Shown here piece by piece: positions 25,152-34,001 of a stretch of 64,000 bases of DNA; positions within the stretch are counted from its first letter, which is position 1, and each line of letters opens with the position of its first letter. Below the pieces are notes generated by a model. That model worked only from the letters and a program-made list of their open reading frames with translations, did no database searches and had not been told where the DNA came from. The position numbers and the translations under genes are program-made. Origin of the DNA: Corynebacterium sp. HMSC074A01 (lineage in GTDB: Bacteria > Actinomycetota > Actinomycetes > Mycobacteriales > Mycobacteriaceae); NCBI RefSeq assembly GCF_001831515.1, contig NZ_KV825615.1, positions 260,639 through 324,638 of the forward strand, in the 5' to 3' direction.

Positions 25152-25858
25152 CGGGCTCCCCCGTTCCCGTCGGAGGTGAGCCGGAAGAAGGACTCCTCCA
25201 GGTTCGGGCCCAGCTCGGCAAGCTCACCTGCAAAACGCACCTCGCCGCCGGCGATAACGGTGGCGTCGACGGCCATGTGCAGGACCTCACCGAGTTGGTG
25301 GGAGCTAACCAGCACGGTGCGCCCCGCCGCGGCGTATTCGCGCAGGTAGACGCGCAGGTGAGCGATGCCTTCGGGGTCGAGGCCGTTCTGGGGTTCGTCG
25401 AGAATGAGCACCTCGGGCTCGCCGAGCAGAGCCTGCGCCAGCGCCAGCCGGCCCTTCATACCGGTGGAGAACGCGCCCGCCTTCTTCTTACCCGCGTCCT
25501 GCAGCCCCACAAGTTTCAGAACGCGGTCCGCCTCCGACTCGGGCAGGCCGAGCAGTGTGGTGTGCACACGCAGGTTGTTGCGAGCGCTCAGGTGGCTGTA
25601 GAAGGCGGGGTCGTTGATGGAGGCTCCCACGTGGCGCAGGTTGGCCCGGTCGAAGGGGCACCCCATGAGCGTCACCTCGCCGGCGTCGGGCGCGAGGAGC
25701 CCGAGCAGGGCCTTCATGAGCGTCGACTTGCCCGCACCGTTGGGCCCGAGCAGGGCGTGGACGCGGCCGGGGGTGGTGTGCAGGGAGACGTCGGTAAGCA
25801 CGCGGTGGCTGCCGTAGGAAACGGTCACGCCCGCGCAGGCCAGCTGTGATGAAGTCAT
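25148..25858 (-). CDS. ABC transporter ATP-binding protein
   Basis: ABC ATPase (236 aa from ATG 25858). Walker A GPNGAGKS is near residue 38, and Walker B VLILDEPQNGLDPEG and the H-loop SSHQL follow. The signature is replaced by a loose FSTGMKGRLALAQALLG, common in BcrA/lantibiotic-type ATPases. A GGGGGC stretch precedes the ATG. An upstream in-frame extension overlaps the response regulator and is rejected. It is translated with the permease gene (4-nt overlap) and lies 53 bp after the response regulator. Confidence 0.88.
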   Translation of the reverse strand: MTSSQLACAGVTVSYGSHRVLTDVSLHTTPGRVHALLGPNGAGKSTLMKALLGLLAPDAGEVTLMGCPFDRANLRHVGASINDPAFYSHLSARNNLRVHTTLLGLPESEADRVLKLVGLQDAGKKKAGAFSTGMKGRLALAQALLGEPEVLILDEPQNGLDPEGIAHLRVYLREYAAAGRTVLVSSHQLGEVLHMAVDATVIAGGEVRFAGELAELGPNLEESFFRLTSDGNGGAR

Positions 25859-25911
25859 GCCCCCGATTCTCGCGGCCCGACGCCCGCGCCACATCGCCCC
25901 GCGGGCGGAAC

Positions 25912-26562
25912 TTAGCTCCTCCCGTGGGAGGAGATGCCGGCACGCTGCGCGATGAGCACCAGCGCGATCCGGTCGCGCGCGTCCAGTTTGGAAAGCAGGC
26001 TGGACACGTGTGTTTTCACCGTCGTCTCCGCGATATACAGCTGCTGCGCGATCTCGGCGTTGGTCGCCCCGCGGCCGATCTCGGCCAGGACTTCGATCTC
26101 GCGGGCGGTCAGCCCGTCGAGCTGCGCCCGGGCCGGCGGCTCGCCCGCCCCATCGCGCGCCCACTGCATCACACGCCCCGTCACCCCGCTGGCCAGGACG
26201 GACTCTCCGCGCGCGACGGTGCGGACCGCGTCCGCGAGCACCTCCGGGTCAGCGTCTTTGAGCAGGAAGCCCTGGACGCCGGCGGCGATGGCGGACTGGA
26301 TCAGCGCGTCGTCGTCAAACGTGGTCAGCATCATCACACGCGTGCCCAGGGGCAGGATTTCCGACGCCGCCGCGATCCCGTCGAGCACCGGCATGCGAAT
26401 ATCCATCACCGCCACGTCGATGCGGTGCGCCCGCGCCTGCTCCACCGCCTGCGCCCCGTCCTTGGCTGTGGCAACCACCTCCATATCCGGCTGCGTGGAG
26501 AGGATGGTGGACAGGGCGGAGAGGAGGAGCGGTTGATCGTCGGCAAGCAAGATGCGAATCAT
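25912..26562 (-). CDS. NarL/LuxR-family response regulator
   Basis: A 216-aa two-component regulator. The receiver domain covers residues 1-120 with phospho-acceptor Asp54 (VAVMDIRMPVLDG), the acidic pair Asp8-Asp9 and conserved Lys (LLKDAD). The C-terminal LuxR-type HTH (LTAREIEVLAEIGRGATNAEIAQQLYIAETTVKTHV) is near residues 148-185. It overlaps the kinase stop by 4 nt. It probably controls the downstream ABC transporter and perhaps its own operon. Confidence 0.92.
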   Translation of the reverse strand: MIRILLADDQPLLLSALSTILSTQPDMEVVATAKDGAQAVEQARAHRIDVAVMDIRMPVLDGIAAASEILPLGTRVMMLTTFDDDALIQSAIAAGVQGFLLKDADPEVLADAVRTVARGESVLASGVTGRVMQWARDGAGEPPARAQLDGLTAREIEVLAEIGRGATNAEIAQQLYIAETTVKTHVSSLLSKLDARDRIALVLIAQRAGISSHGRS

Positions 26563-27650
26563 CGGCCCAGCTCCGCGCGCACAATAAAGGTGTTTCCGTG
26601 CTGCATGGTCTCAAGCGTGCCACCTGCGCTTGCCGCGCGCTCGCGGCACCCCTCTAAGCCCGTGCCGGTGCCGGGGCGAGGGCGGATCGGCCCGGTCGAG
26701 GTGATGGTCACGGTGCACCGCTGCCCCGCATCGACTCGCACGCGCACCTCCGGGTCCTGTTGGTGGCGCGCGGCATTGGTCACGGCTTCGGCGACGATGC
26801 GGTAAGCAGCCACGCTGCTCACGGCAGGGACCTGCGGCAGGGTGCCCTCAAGCGACACGCCCACCCCCGCCTCCCGGAAGCGGCGAATAAGCTCCGGCAG
26901 CTCATCCACGCCAGCGGTCGGCGAGAGCACCACGCCGTCGTCACGCAGGCCCCGGACAAGCTGCCGCATGTCCGCAAGCGCAGCACCCGCCTCCTCACTG
27001 ATCTGCGTCAGCGTTTCGCGCTCGTTGCCCGCCGCGAGCCCCGCGTTGGCCTGCACTTTGATCAGGGTGAGCGTGTGCCCCAGAAGGTCGTGCACATCGC
27101 CGGCGATAGCCAGCCGCTCAGCTTCGCGCGCCTTCTGCAGCCGCTCCCGCCTGGCCCGATCCTCCTGCGCCAGATTCGCCGCCACCAAATACGCCACCGC
27201 GCACACCGCCCAATGCGCCGCGAGCGTGAGCCCCCAGTCGATCCCGCGCCGGTAGAACAGGACGAGGCTCTCGTCCCACGTCCACATAAACGGCGAAGCA
27301 AAGGACCACGCCATCGCCGCGGCAAGCACACCGTAAGCGAAGCGCCCGCCCGCAAACCTCCGCGCGACGAACACTGCGACCGGCACCGCGATGACCCACA
27401 CCGTGTAGCCCAGGTTGATCGGCGCGAGCATCCACACCGCAGACCAGGCCATGTTCAGGGCAATCATGCTTGCCGACGCCCACCTCGCCCGCGCCCGCAA
27501 CACCCCGAACGCCGCCACGAAACCCCAGGACAACAAAGCTTGCGCCCACCCGAACACGTCGCTCGGGTCCGCACACGCGCCGGCGGTGTATACGAGCGCC
27601 AGCACTGCGGCAGGTGCGGCGAGCACTGCGTCGACCGTACGCCACCGCAC
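26559..27650 (-). CDS. Sensor histidine kinase (HisKA_3 type)
   Basis: A 363-aa membrane kinase. About five N-terminal helices (residues 5-160) form the sensor part with no large outer domain. The phospho-acceptor His187 lies in GDVHDLLGHTLTLIKVQANA (DHp, HisKA_3 family), and the ATP-binding end includes RPGTGTGLEGCRERAASAGG. Intramembrane-sensing kinases of this build often detect membrane stress or peptide antibiotics. It starts at GTG 27650, three bases after the AAA ATPase stop, so the two are likely coupled. Pairs with the regulator at 25912-26562. Confidence 0.9.
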   Translation of the reverse strand: MRWRTVDAVLAAPAAVLALVYTAGACADPSDVFGWAQALLSWGFVAAFGVLRARARWASASMIALNMAWSAVWMLAPINLGYTVWVIAVPVAVFVARRFAGGRFAYGVLAAAMAWSFASPFMWTWDESLVLFYRRGIDWGLTLAAHWAVCAVAYLVAANLAQEDRARRERLQKAREAERLAIAGDVHDLLGHTLTLIKVQANAGLAAGNERETLTQISEEAGAALADMRQLVRGLRDDGVVLSPTAGVDELPELIRRFREAGVGVSLEGTLPQVPAVSSVAAYRIVAEAVTNAARHQQDPEVRVRVDAGQRCTVTITSTGPIRPRPGTGTGLEGCRERAASAGGTLETMQHGNTFIVRAELGR

Positions 27651-27653
27651 CGC

Positions 27654-28802
27654 TCACAGCCCCCGGACGAACTCGGCGAAGCCCGGCGCGGTGAACTCCA
27701 GGTAACCGTAGCTAGAGGTATCGATGAGCCCCTTGTCCAGCAGGGAGCGTCGCGCCATACTCAGATCGTTGGAGTCCCGCCCCATTGCCTCGGCGATCGC
27801 GCTGCGCTTGACGGGGCCGTCTCCGACAGCCTCACCAGTGGCAGCCATGGCGCGCAACATCCGCGCTTCCGCGGGTGTGGCCTTCTTCCAGCGGGCGCGG
27901 AAGAAGGTCTGGCGCATCTGGTTGAAACCCTCGCCCGCCGCTTCCACCTGCGGCACTTCCAGCACGGTGCCGGGGCCGGGGAAGCCGGCGGCGCGCCATG
28001 CCTCATCACCGATCACCTGCATGAAGTAGGGGTAGCCGCCCGCGAACCCGAGTGCCGCCTCGAGTGCGTCGGCGGACCAGCGGACCCCCTTCGCCGCGGC
28101 GAGGCTATCCAGCGCGTTACTCGCCTGCGCGCGGGTGAGGTTGTGCAGGTGCTGGTAGCCGAAGCGCTCGGCGAAGCTTACTGCGTCTGTCACCACGTCC
28201 TGGGTGTGGCTCAGGCCTGCGGTGTAGGCGGCCATGGGCAGGTCGCGCTGCTCGGACTGCATGTGTTGCCAGGCGTAGGCGAGCGCTTTGATGCCGTCGG
28301 CGTCCGCGCTCTGGATCTCGTCGATAAACAGCACGAGGCCGCGGGAGCGTTGTCGCGCCGCTTCACCTGCGGCGGCAAGCAGTTTCTGCAGCCGGCGGCC
28401 TTGGCTGCCCGTCTCCGGGCTCGTGCGCGGGGCCGCCCCGCTCACGGAGACGCCGGCAACCTCGACTTTTGCGGATTTGATGAGGGTACGCAGGGCGTCG
28501 ACAAGCGAGCCCTGCCAGGTGCTGGAGATCTCTTCTAGTGCTTCCACGAGCGCTCCAAGCAGCGGCCCGTCGCCCGCGGTGACCCAGAGCGTGTCGAAGC
28601 CCTTGGCCGCGGCGTCGGCTTGCGCGGCGCGCAGCAGGCTCGTTTTGCCCACGCCGCGCGGGCCGGCGAAGACTTGGATGCGGCCGACCAAGCGCGGCTC
28701 GACGATGATGAAGGCGAGGTCGCGGCGGATGTCTTCAAGGATCTGCTCGCGGCCGAAGACTTCGGGCGCGATTTCGCCTGGGGTGTACGGGCTGGGCTGC
28801 AT
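27654..28802 (-). CDS. AAA/STAND-like ATPase leading a two-component/ABC operon
   Basis: A 382-aa P-loop ATPase. The N-terminal EVFGREQILEDIRRDL, Walker A GPRGVGKTS (about 47-55) and Walker B LVLFIDEIQSAD (about 155) are of the AAA_16/archaeal-ATPase type. A C-terminal winged-helix-like part (KRSAIAEAMGRDSNDLSMARRSLLDKGLI, near 335-365) suggests DNA binding. The ATG at 28802 has an AAAGGTGG site; an earlier start would run into the palindrome at 28819-28841. The kinase gene begins 3 bp downstream, so this is the first of five co-directional genes. It may sense or regulate, but its role is not known. Confidence 0.75.
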   Translation of the reverse strand: MQPSPYTPGEIAPEVFGREQILEDIRRDLAFIIVEPRLVGRIQVFAGPRGVGKTSLLRAAQADAAAKGFDTLWVTAGDGPLLGALVEALEEISSTWQGSLVDALRTLIKSAKVEVAGVSVSGAAPRTSPETGSQGRRLQKLLAAAGEAARQRSRGLVLFIDEIQSADADGIKALAYAWQHMQSEQRDLPMAAYTAGLSHTQDVVTDAVSFAERFGYQHLHNLTRAQASNALDSLAAAKGVRWSADALEAALGFAGGYPYFMQVIGDEAWRAAGFPGPGTVLEVPQVEAAGEGFNQMRQTFFRARWKKATPAEARMLRAMAATGEAVGDGPVKRSAIAEAMGRDSNDLSMARRSLLDKGLIDTSSYGYLEFTAPGFAEFVRGL

Positions 28803-28818
28803 GCCACCTTTATACCTC

Positions 28819-28841
28819 TTTATGACTCGCCGAGTCATAAA
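28819..28841. promoter_or_regulatory. Perfect 11+1+11 palindrome between the AAA operon and menE
   Basis: Arms TTTATGACTCG (28819-28829) and CGAGTCATAAA (28831-28841) flank one C. The site lies 17 bp before the AAA gene ATG and covers the -35 region of the menE promoter. This is the form of a two-fold symmetric regulator operator; the regulator is unknown. Confidence 0.75.
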
Positions 28842-28857
28842 GATCCATAAGCACTGC

Positions 28858-28863
28858 TAGGCT
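28858..28863 (+). promoter_or_regulatory. -10 hexamer of leaderless menE
   Basis: TAGGCT ends 6 nt before the GTG start of menE. Confidence 0.55.
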
Positions 28864-28869
28864 ATTTCC

Positions 28870-30018
28870 GTGACCAAGCGCCTTGAGATCCTGCCCGTCG
28901 ACCCCGCGAACCCGCTGGCCATCATGCCCGCGCTCGAGGAAGCGCTGACCGGCCAGCGCGCGCTTTTGCCCGTGCCCGCCGACGACCCGGCGCGTGCGGA
29001 CCTGCTGCGCAACACGCAGGGCATAGGCCAGCCTATCGACGATGACGTAGCCCTCGTCGTCGCCACCTCCGGGTCCACGGGCCGCCCGAAGGGCGCGATG
29101 CTTTCGCCTACGAACCTCATTTCCAGCGCGGACGCGACCCACCAGGCACTCGGCGGCCAGGGTCAGTGGCTGCTTTCCATGCCCGCCGCCTACATCGCGG
29201 GCATCCAGGTGCTGGTGCGCAGCATGGTCGCCGGCGTCGAGCCCGCCTACCTGGATCTTTCCCACGGCTTCAGCATCAACCAGTTCGCCGAGCGCGCCGA
29301 GGAGCTCGCGGCGACCGGCGAGCGCTGCTACACCGCGCTGTCGCCCCACCAGCTGGCCAAGGCCACTTCGAGCCTGCAGAGCATCGATGCTTTACGACGC
29401 TTCACCGCCGTCCTCGTCGGCGGCGCCGCCACCAACCCCCGCCTCCTCGACTCCGCGCGCAAGCTGCGTATCAACGTGGTGACCACCTACGGCTCCTCGG
29501 AGACTGCGGGCGGCTGCGTCTACGACGGCGTGCCCATCGCGGGCGCGCGCGTACGCGTTGACGGCGGCCGCATTATCCTTGGCGGCCCGATGGTGGCCAA
29601 GGGCTACCGCGGCCGCGTGGAGCCGAACCCCTTTACCACTGACGCCGACGGCCGGCAGTGGTTCACCACCTCGGACGCCGGCCGCATCGATGGCGGCACC
29701 CTTACCGTTGAGGGCCGCCTGGACAACGTGATTTCCTCCGGTGGCTTCAAGCTGCAACCGGAGGTGCTCGAGCACTTCCTGCTCGCCCAGCCCGGCGTGA
29801 CCGGTGCCTGCGTCGTCGGCGTGCCCGATGAGCGCTTCGGCCAGCGTATCTGCGCCGCTTACACCGGCTCCGCGTCAGTCGCCGAACTCATGGATGCCTT
29901 CGAGGACCTGCCACGCTGGCAGGTGCCAAAAGAGCTGCGCCCCATCCCCGCACTCCCCCAGCTCGGCCCGGGCAAGGTGGATCGCGCCGCGGTGGCGGAG
30001 CTGTTCGGCGGGAACTAG
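28870..30018 (+). CDS. menE: o-Succinylbenzoate-CoA ligase
   Basis: Adenylate-forming ligase (382 aa) that activates o-succinylbenzoate with CoA for MenB. The P-loop-like ATSGSTGRPKGAML is near residue 65, VTTYGSSETAGGCVYDG is the adenine/acyl site, GGPMVAKGYRG follows, and RLDNVISSGGFKLQPEVLE holds the hinge. The short length matches mycobacterial MenE (about 360 aa) and is below the 450-490 aa of E. coli and Bacillus. Start is GTG at 28870 without ribosome binding site, consistent with leaderless transcription. Confidence 0.93.
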   Translation: MTKRLEILPVDPANPLAIMPALEEALTGQRALLPVPADDPARADLLRNTQGIGQPIDDDVALVVATSGSTGRPKGAMLSPTNLISSADATHQALGGQGQWLLSMPAAYIAGIQVLVRSMVAGVEPAYLDLSHGFSINQFAERAEELAATGERCYTALSPHQLAKATSSLQSIDALRRFTAVLVGGAATNPRLLDSARKLRINVVTTYGSSETAGGCVYDGVPIAGARVRVDGGRIILGGPMVAKGYRGRVEPNPFTTDADGRQWFTTSDAGRIDGGTLTVEGRLDNVISSGGFKLQPEVLEHFLLAQPGVTGACVVGVPDERFGQRICAAYTGSASVAELMDAFEDLPRWQVPKELRPIPALPQLGPGKVDRAAVAELFGGN

Positions 30019-30100
30019 TCTCCGACGTTTACGCTCTCGCAACACGGGGTCCTGCACACTTTGGGTTGTACATACCCATCCCTCACACAAGGAGGACACC

Positions 30101-30814
30101 ATGAAACGTCTCACCGCTTGCGTCGCCGCATCCGCGATCGCGCTTTCCGCGTTCGCCGCACCCGCCCACGCCGCAACCGTCGCCCAGAAGGACAAGGACG
30201 GCACCTGTGCGGTCAGCCTCACTGCCGGCGAGAAGCAGTTCATCTCCACGCTTTTCGACGAGTCCAAGGCCATCGGCGAGCACGAGCAAGCCCGCGATCT
30301 CGTCGCCGCAGTTGAGTCCGTCTACCCCGGCGTCATCGCAGAAAACGAGAAGGCGCTCAAGGGCGAGGAGGCAGACCTGACCAAGGTGCTTCCCGCCCAG
30401 CTCGCTGAGAAGTACGCAAGCGCGCAGAAAACGCTCAAGGAAACCGAACCGACGACGGAGCGCACACTGGAGGACATCAACACGGACTCCTGGCACGTCG
30501 GCCCCGAGACGAAGCCTGTCGAACTGCCCTTCGCCGTAGCGAAGAGCGATGCCAAGCTGTACGACGCTTGGTCCGCCACGCCTGCCGGGAAAGTCGCTGT
30601 GAAGCAGATGCAGCTTAGCGACGCCGACGTCGCCGCTGCCGCAGCCTGCGCCAAGGGCACCCAGGCAAATGTGGAATACCCCACCGCGAAGCCGGATCTG
30701 AACGTTCCAGCCATCATCGGTGGGGTCGTCGCAGCGCTGTTGGCGCTGCTCGGGCTGCTTGCCCTGCCACAGCTCGGCCTGAAGCTGCCGAAGCTGCCGA
30801 TGCTGGGCAAGTAA
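30101..30814 (+). CDS. Secreted protein with C-terminal membrane helix
   Basis: A 237-aa protein of unknown function. A Sec signal peptide ends near residue 24 (APAHA|ATV). The mature part (about 170 residues) is charged and mostly helical in appearance, with two cysteines (near 37 and 185). The C-terminus is a membrane helix IIGGVVAALLALLGLLALP followed by a short lysine/proline tail. There is no LPXTG. A perfect AAGGAGGA site precedes the ATG. It is convergent with the double alkaline phosphatase gene, with 7 bp between stops. Confidence 0.8.
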   Translation: MKRLTACVAASAIALSAFAAPAHAATVAQKDKDGTCAVSLTAGEKQFISTLFDESKAIGEHEQARDLVAAVESVYPGVIAENEKALKGEEADLTKVLPAQLAEKYASAQKTLKETEPTTERTLEDINTDSWHVGPETKPVELPFAVAKSDAKLYDAWSATPAGKVAVKQMQLSDADVAAAAACAKGTQANVEYPTAKPDLNVPAIIGGVVAALLALLGLLALPQLGLKLPKLPMLGK

Positions 30815-30821
30815 GTAGCGC

Positions 30822-33800
30822 TTAGAACTCGGCGATCGGGCCGAGCACCCTATCTACCTGCTGCGGCAGCAGCAGGGCGATCAGGGACAGCAGGCCCGCC
30901 AGGCCCGCGATGGTCAGCACGGCGATCAGCCACGGCGACTCGGCAGAGGAGCCAGTGGTGGTACCCGGCTGCTCGTCGACCTGCTTCATCTTGTTCTCGA
31001 AGGTGAGGTCGTGGTTAATCGGGTCGATACCGAGCGCGTTCAGGCTGGCGAAGAAGAGGTCAGTCTGGTCGATCTGGCCGGTCAGGTTGGCCGCACCCGG
31101 GCCGGAAGCTGCGACGCGCAGCTGGGCACCGGTGTGCTGTTGGCCGCCGAGGGCGTCCTCGTCCTCGTTGGTCTTAGAGGTGGCGAAGTTGACCGCCATG
31201 GTGGAGCCTTCGACCGTGGTCAGCTGGGTCACGCGGCCAGCGGTGTTGCTGTCCTCGTAGGTGATCTGCGCGGTGTGCGCGTGATCTGCGGTCGCGACGA
31301 TGAGGGTTTCCTCACCGGTCTTGTCCGCCCACTGCTGCACGGCCTGGACGGCCTCGTCGAGCTGGCCGACCTCGCCGATCAGGCCGCAGGCGTCTGCGTC
31401 GTGGTCGGCCTTGTCCGGGGAGGCGGACTCGACCTGGAGCAGGAAGCCCTTGTCATTCTGCAGCAGCTCCAGCGCCTTGGTGGTCATGTCCGCCAGACGC
31501 GGGGTCTCCGCGGTGAACTCCGGGTTTGCCACACACGTCGCCGGAGCCATGTCGCCGCCGTCGGTGGTCGGGATGGACTGGTTCAGCGTACGCGGCATGT
31601 TGCCCTCGGAGAACAGGCCCAGCACCGGCTTTTCTGCGTCTGCCTTGTCAACGGCGTTGAGCTCGGAAAGATTGGTCGCGACCTGGTAGCCGTTGTCCTT
31701 CGCGTTCTCCAGCACCGTCTTGCCTGCGGTCCAGGTGTTGCCGTCCTCGCCCCACTGGCCGCCCTGCACGACCTCGGTGTTGAAGTACTTCATGCCGCCG
31801 CCGAGAGTGACGTCGGCGCGCAGGTCGACGATCTGCTCCGAGATGGAGCCGAGGCCGCCGTTCTCGCGTAGCTGCTCGCCCTGCGCCACCTTCTTATCAC
31901 CGGACGGCGCGTAGTAGGAGCGATCAAGCGCGTGTGCGGCAAAGGCCGCCGGGGTGGCGTCCTGGATCTCCGCAGTGGAGACGTTACCGATCTTCATGCC
32001 CTTCGCCTTGGCCAGCTCGCCGAGGGTAGCAACCGGCTTGCCCTTGCTATCGACGCCAATCGCGCCGTTGTAGGCCTTCACGCCAGAGTTCCAGGCGGTG
32101 CCGGTCGCGGCGGAATCCGGGACGTAGTTCGGCAGGCCGGTCTCCTTGTCCAGGGAGAAGGTGGTCAGGTAGCCGGTGTAGTCCAGGTTGTCCAGGCCGT
32201 CGAAGCGGCCCGCAGAACCCTTCAGGTAGTTGCGGGCGGCAGTGATTTCGGAGTCGCCCGTGCCGTCGCCAATCAGCAGCACAACGTTCTTCGCCTTCGC
32301 GTTATCGATGCCCTGACCGGCGGTGCCGAACTGGGCGCAGTCGCCGACCTTCGGTGCGGCACCTTCAGAGACGAGGTAGCACAGCTGGTCGCCCGGCTTC
32401 GCCTTGGAGCGGGTAGCCAGCGACATGACCTTGTTACCCTTGTTGATCTCCCACGGATCCTGACCGCCCTCGGTGCCGCCGTTGAGGCCGAGCGCGTTCG
32501 CCATGACGTAGAAAGCGTCAGTCTGGTCGAGCTGACCGTTGACGTTCTCGGAGCCCGGGCCGAAGCCAGCGATGCGCACCTGGGTGCCGGTGTGCATCAT
32601 CGACTTGGTCTCCAGCTCGCCGCTTTCATTGATGGACCACGGCTGGGTGCCGAAGCCGACGGACATCACCGCGCCGCCATCCTTCTGCGACTTCAGACGG
32701 GTCACTGCGGATACCGACGGACGGCCGTCCGGCACGATCTCTGCGGTGTGCGCGTGGTCAGCCGTGACCACGATGAGCGTGTTCTTGTCCTTCTTGGCAA
32801 AGTCGAGGGCTTCCTTGATGACCTCGTCGATCTGCTCGGTCTCACCGATCATGCCGCAGGCGTCAGCGGCGTGGTCCGCCTTGTCGATGGAGGCAGACTC
32901 CACCTGGAGGAAGAAGCCCTTGTCGGACGAGGGGTCGTCGAGAAGCTCGATTGCCTTCTTCGTCATCTCCGCTGCCGTAGGCTCGTTACCGGTGTCCTGC
33001 GGGGTGCAGGTCTCCGGCTCCTTGTCGGTGGCGTTGCCCGGGACGGTCTGCTCGTAGCGGCGGGTCATGTTGCCGTCGTTGAACAGGCCGAGGACCGGCG
33101 CGTCCTGGTTAGCCACGGTGACCGCGTCGAGGCCAGCCTTGTCATCAACGATGGTGTAGCCCTTGGCCTCCGCGTTCTCGCGCACAGTCTTGCCGGCTTC
33201 CCACTCCGCGCCGCCGTCGTGCTTCTCGGTGAGGAAGGGGTTACGGTTCTCGCCGCCCGCCTGCACCTCGGTGTCGAAGTACTTGCGGCCGCCGCCAAGG
33301 GTGAGGTCCGCGCGGGTGTCGATGATCTGCTCGGAGATCGAGCCCAGGCCGCCGTTCTCACGCGCCTCCTTGCCTTGCACGACCTTCTTCTCGCCCGACG
33401 GCGCGTAGTAGCCGCGCTGGGAAATGTGCGAGTGCATCGCGCCCGGCGTGGCGTCCTGGATCTCGGCGGTGGAGACGTTGCCGGTGCGCATGCCGGCGTT
33501 CTTCGCCATCTCAATCAGGTTCTCGTGCGGTGTGCCCGCCGCGTCGACAGAAAGCGCACCGTTGTAGGTCTTCGTCCCGGTGGACCAGCCGGTGGCGGAC
33601 GCCGCGGAGTCGGTCACGTACTGGCGCTTGCCCTCCTGGGAGACGGCGAAGGTGGTGTACGCACCCGAAGCCGTCAGCTCGTCCAGGCCCTCGAAGCGGC
33701 CGTTCGCACCCTTGAGGTAGTTACGCGCTGCGGTGATCTCCTGGTGGCCCATGCCATCGCCCAGGATGAAGATCACGTTGCGGGCCTGGGCGTCGGTGTT

Positions 33801-34001
33801 GCCCTGCCCGCCCTTGCCAAACTGGGTGCAATCCCCCGGCTGCGGGACGTGCACCAGGTTGCCTTTAGCATCAAGGGTCACACAGGACTCTTTGCCGTTA
33901 AAGTTCTGCTCCGCCGGCGCGGCGGAAGCTGTGGGGAGACTCGCCAGAGCCAGCGCGGAAGCGCTGACCACGGCGGTCAGGGTTTTAAACGGAATACGCA
34001 T
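30822..34001 (-). CDS. Tandem double-domain alkaline phosphatase, membrane anchored
   Basis: A 1059-aa secreted protein with two full PhoA domains in one chain. The signal peptide ends near residue 28 (TASA|AP). Domain 1 (about 40-510) has Asp82 (ILGDGMG), nucleophile Ser132 (VTDSAAS), Asp183/Thr185, Glu368, Asp373 and His377 (VESASIDKADH), Asp415/His416 (TADHAH) and His470. Domain 2 (about 540-995) repeats all of these: Asp579, Ser630, Asp681/Thr683, Glu858, Asp863, His867, Asp906/His907, His956. Each domain matches the size of E. coli PhoA (about 470 aa). A C-terminal helix (about 1024-1046) should hold it in the membrane. The ATG at 34001 has a GAAGGA site. Both domains look catalytically intact. 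It should release phosphate from monoesters outside the cell. Confidence 0.93.
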   Translation of the reverse strand: MRIPFKTLTAVVSASALALASLPTASAAPAEQNFNGKESCVTLDAKGNLVHVPQPGDCTQFGKGGQGNTDAQARNVIFILGDGMGHQEITAARNYLKGANGRFEGLDELTASGAYTTFAVSQEGKRQYVTDSAASATGWSTGTKTYNGALSVDAAGTPHENLIEMAKNAGMRTGNVSTAEIQDATPGAMHSHISQRGYYAPSGEKKVVQGKEARENGGLGSISEQIIDTRADLTLGGGRKYFDTEVQAGGENRNPFLTEKHDGGAEWEAGKTVRENAEAKGYTIVDDKAGLDAVTVANQDAPVLGLFNDGNMTRRYEQTVPGNATDKEPETCTPQDTGNEPTAAEMTKKAIELLDDPSSDKGFFLQVESASIDKADHAADACGMIGETEQIDEVIKEALDFAKKDKNTLIVVTADHAHTAEIVPDGRPSVSAVTRLKSQKDGGAVMSVGFGTQPWSINESGELETKSMMHTGTQVRIAGFGPGSENVNGQLDQTDAFYVMANALGLNGGTEGGQDPWEINKGNKVMSLATRSKAKPGDQLCYLVSEGAAPKVGDCAQFGTAGQGIDNAKAKNVVLLIGDGTGDSEITAARNYLKGSAGRFDGLDNLDYTGYLTTFSLDKETGLPNYVPDSAATGTAWNSGVKAYNGAIGVDSKGKPVATLGELAKAKGMKIGNVSTAEIQDATPAAFAAHALDRSYYAPSGDKKVAQGEQLRENGGLGSISEQIVDLRADVTLGGGMKYFNTEVVQGGQWGEDGNTWTAGKTVLENAKDNGYQVATNLSELNAVDKADAEKPVLGLFSEGNMPRTLNQSIPTTDGGDMAPATCVANPEFTAETPRLADMTTKALELLQNDKGFLLQVESASPDKADHDADACGLIGEVGQLDEAVQAVQQWADKTGEETLIVATADHAHTAQITYEDSNTAGRVTQLTTVEGSTMAVNFATSKTNEDEDALGGQQHTGAQLRVAASGPGAANLTGQIDQTDLFFASLNALGIDPINHDLTFENKMKQVDEQPGTTTGSSAESPWLIAVLTIAGLAGLLSLIALLLPQQVDRVLGPIAEF

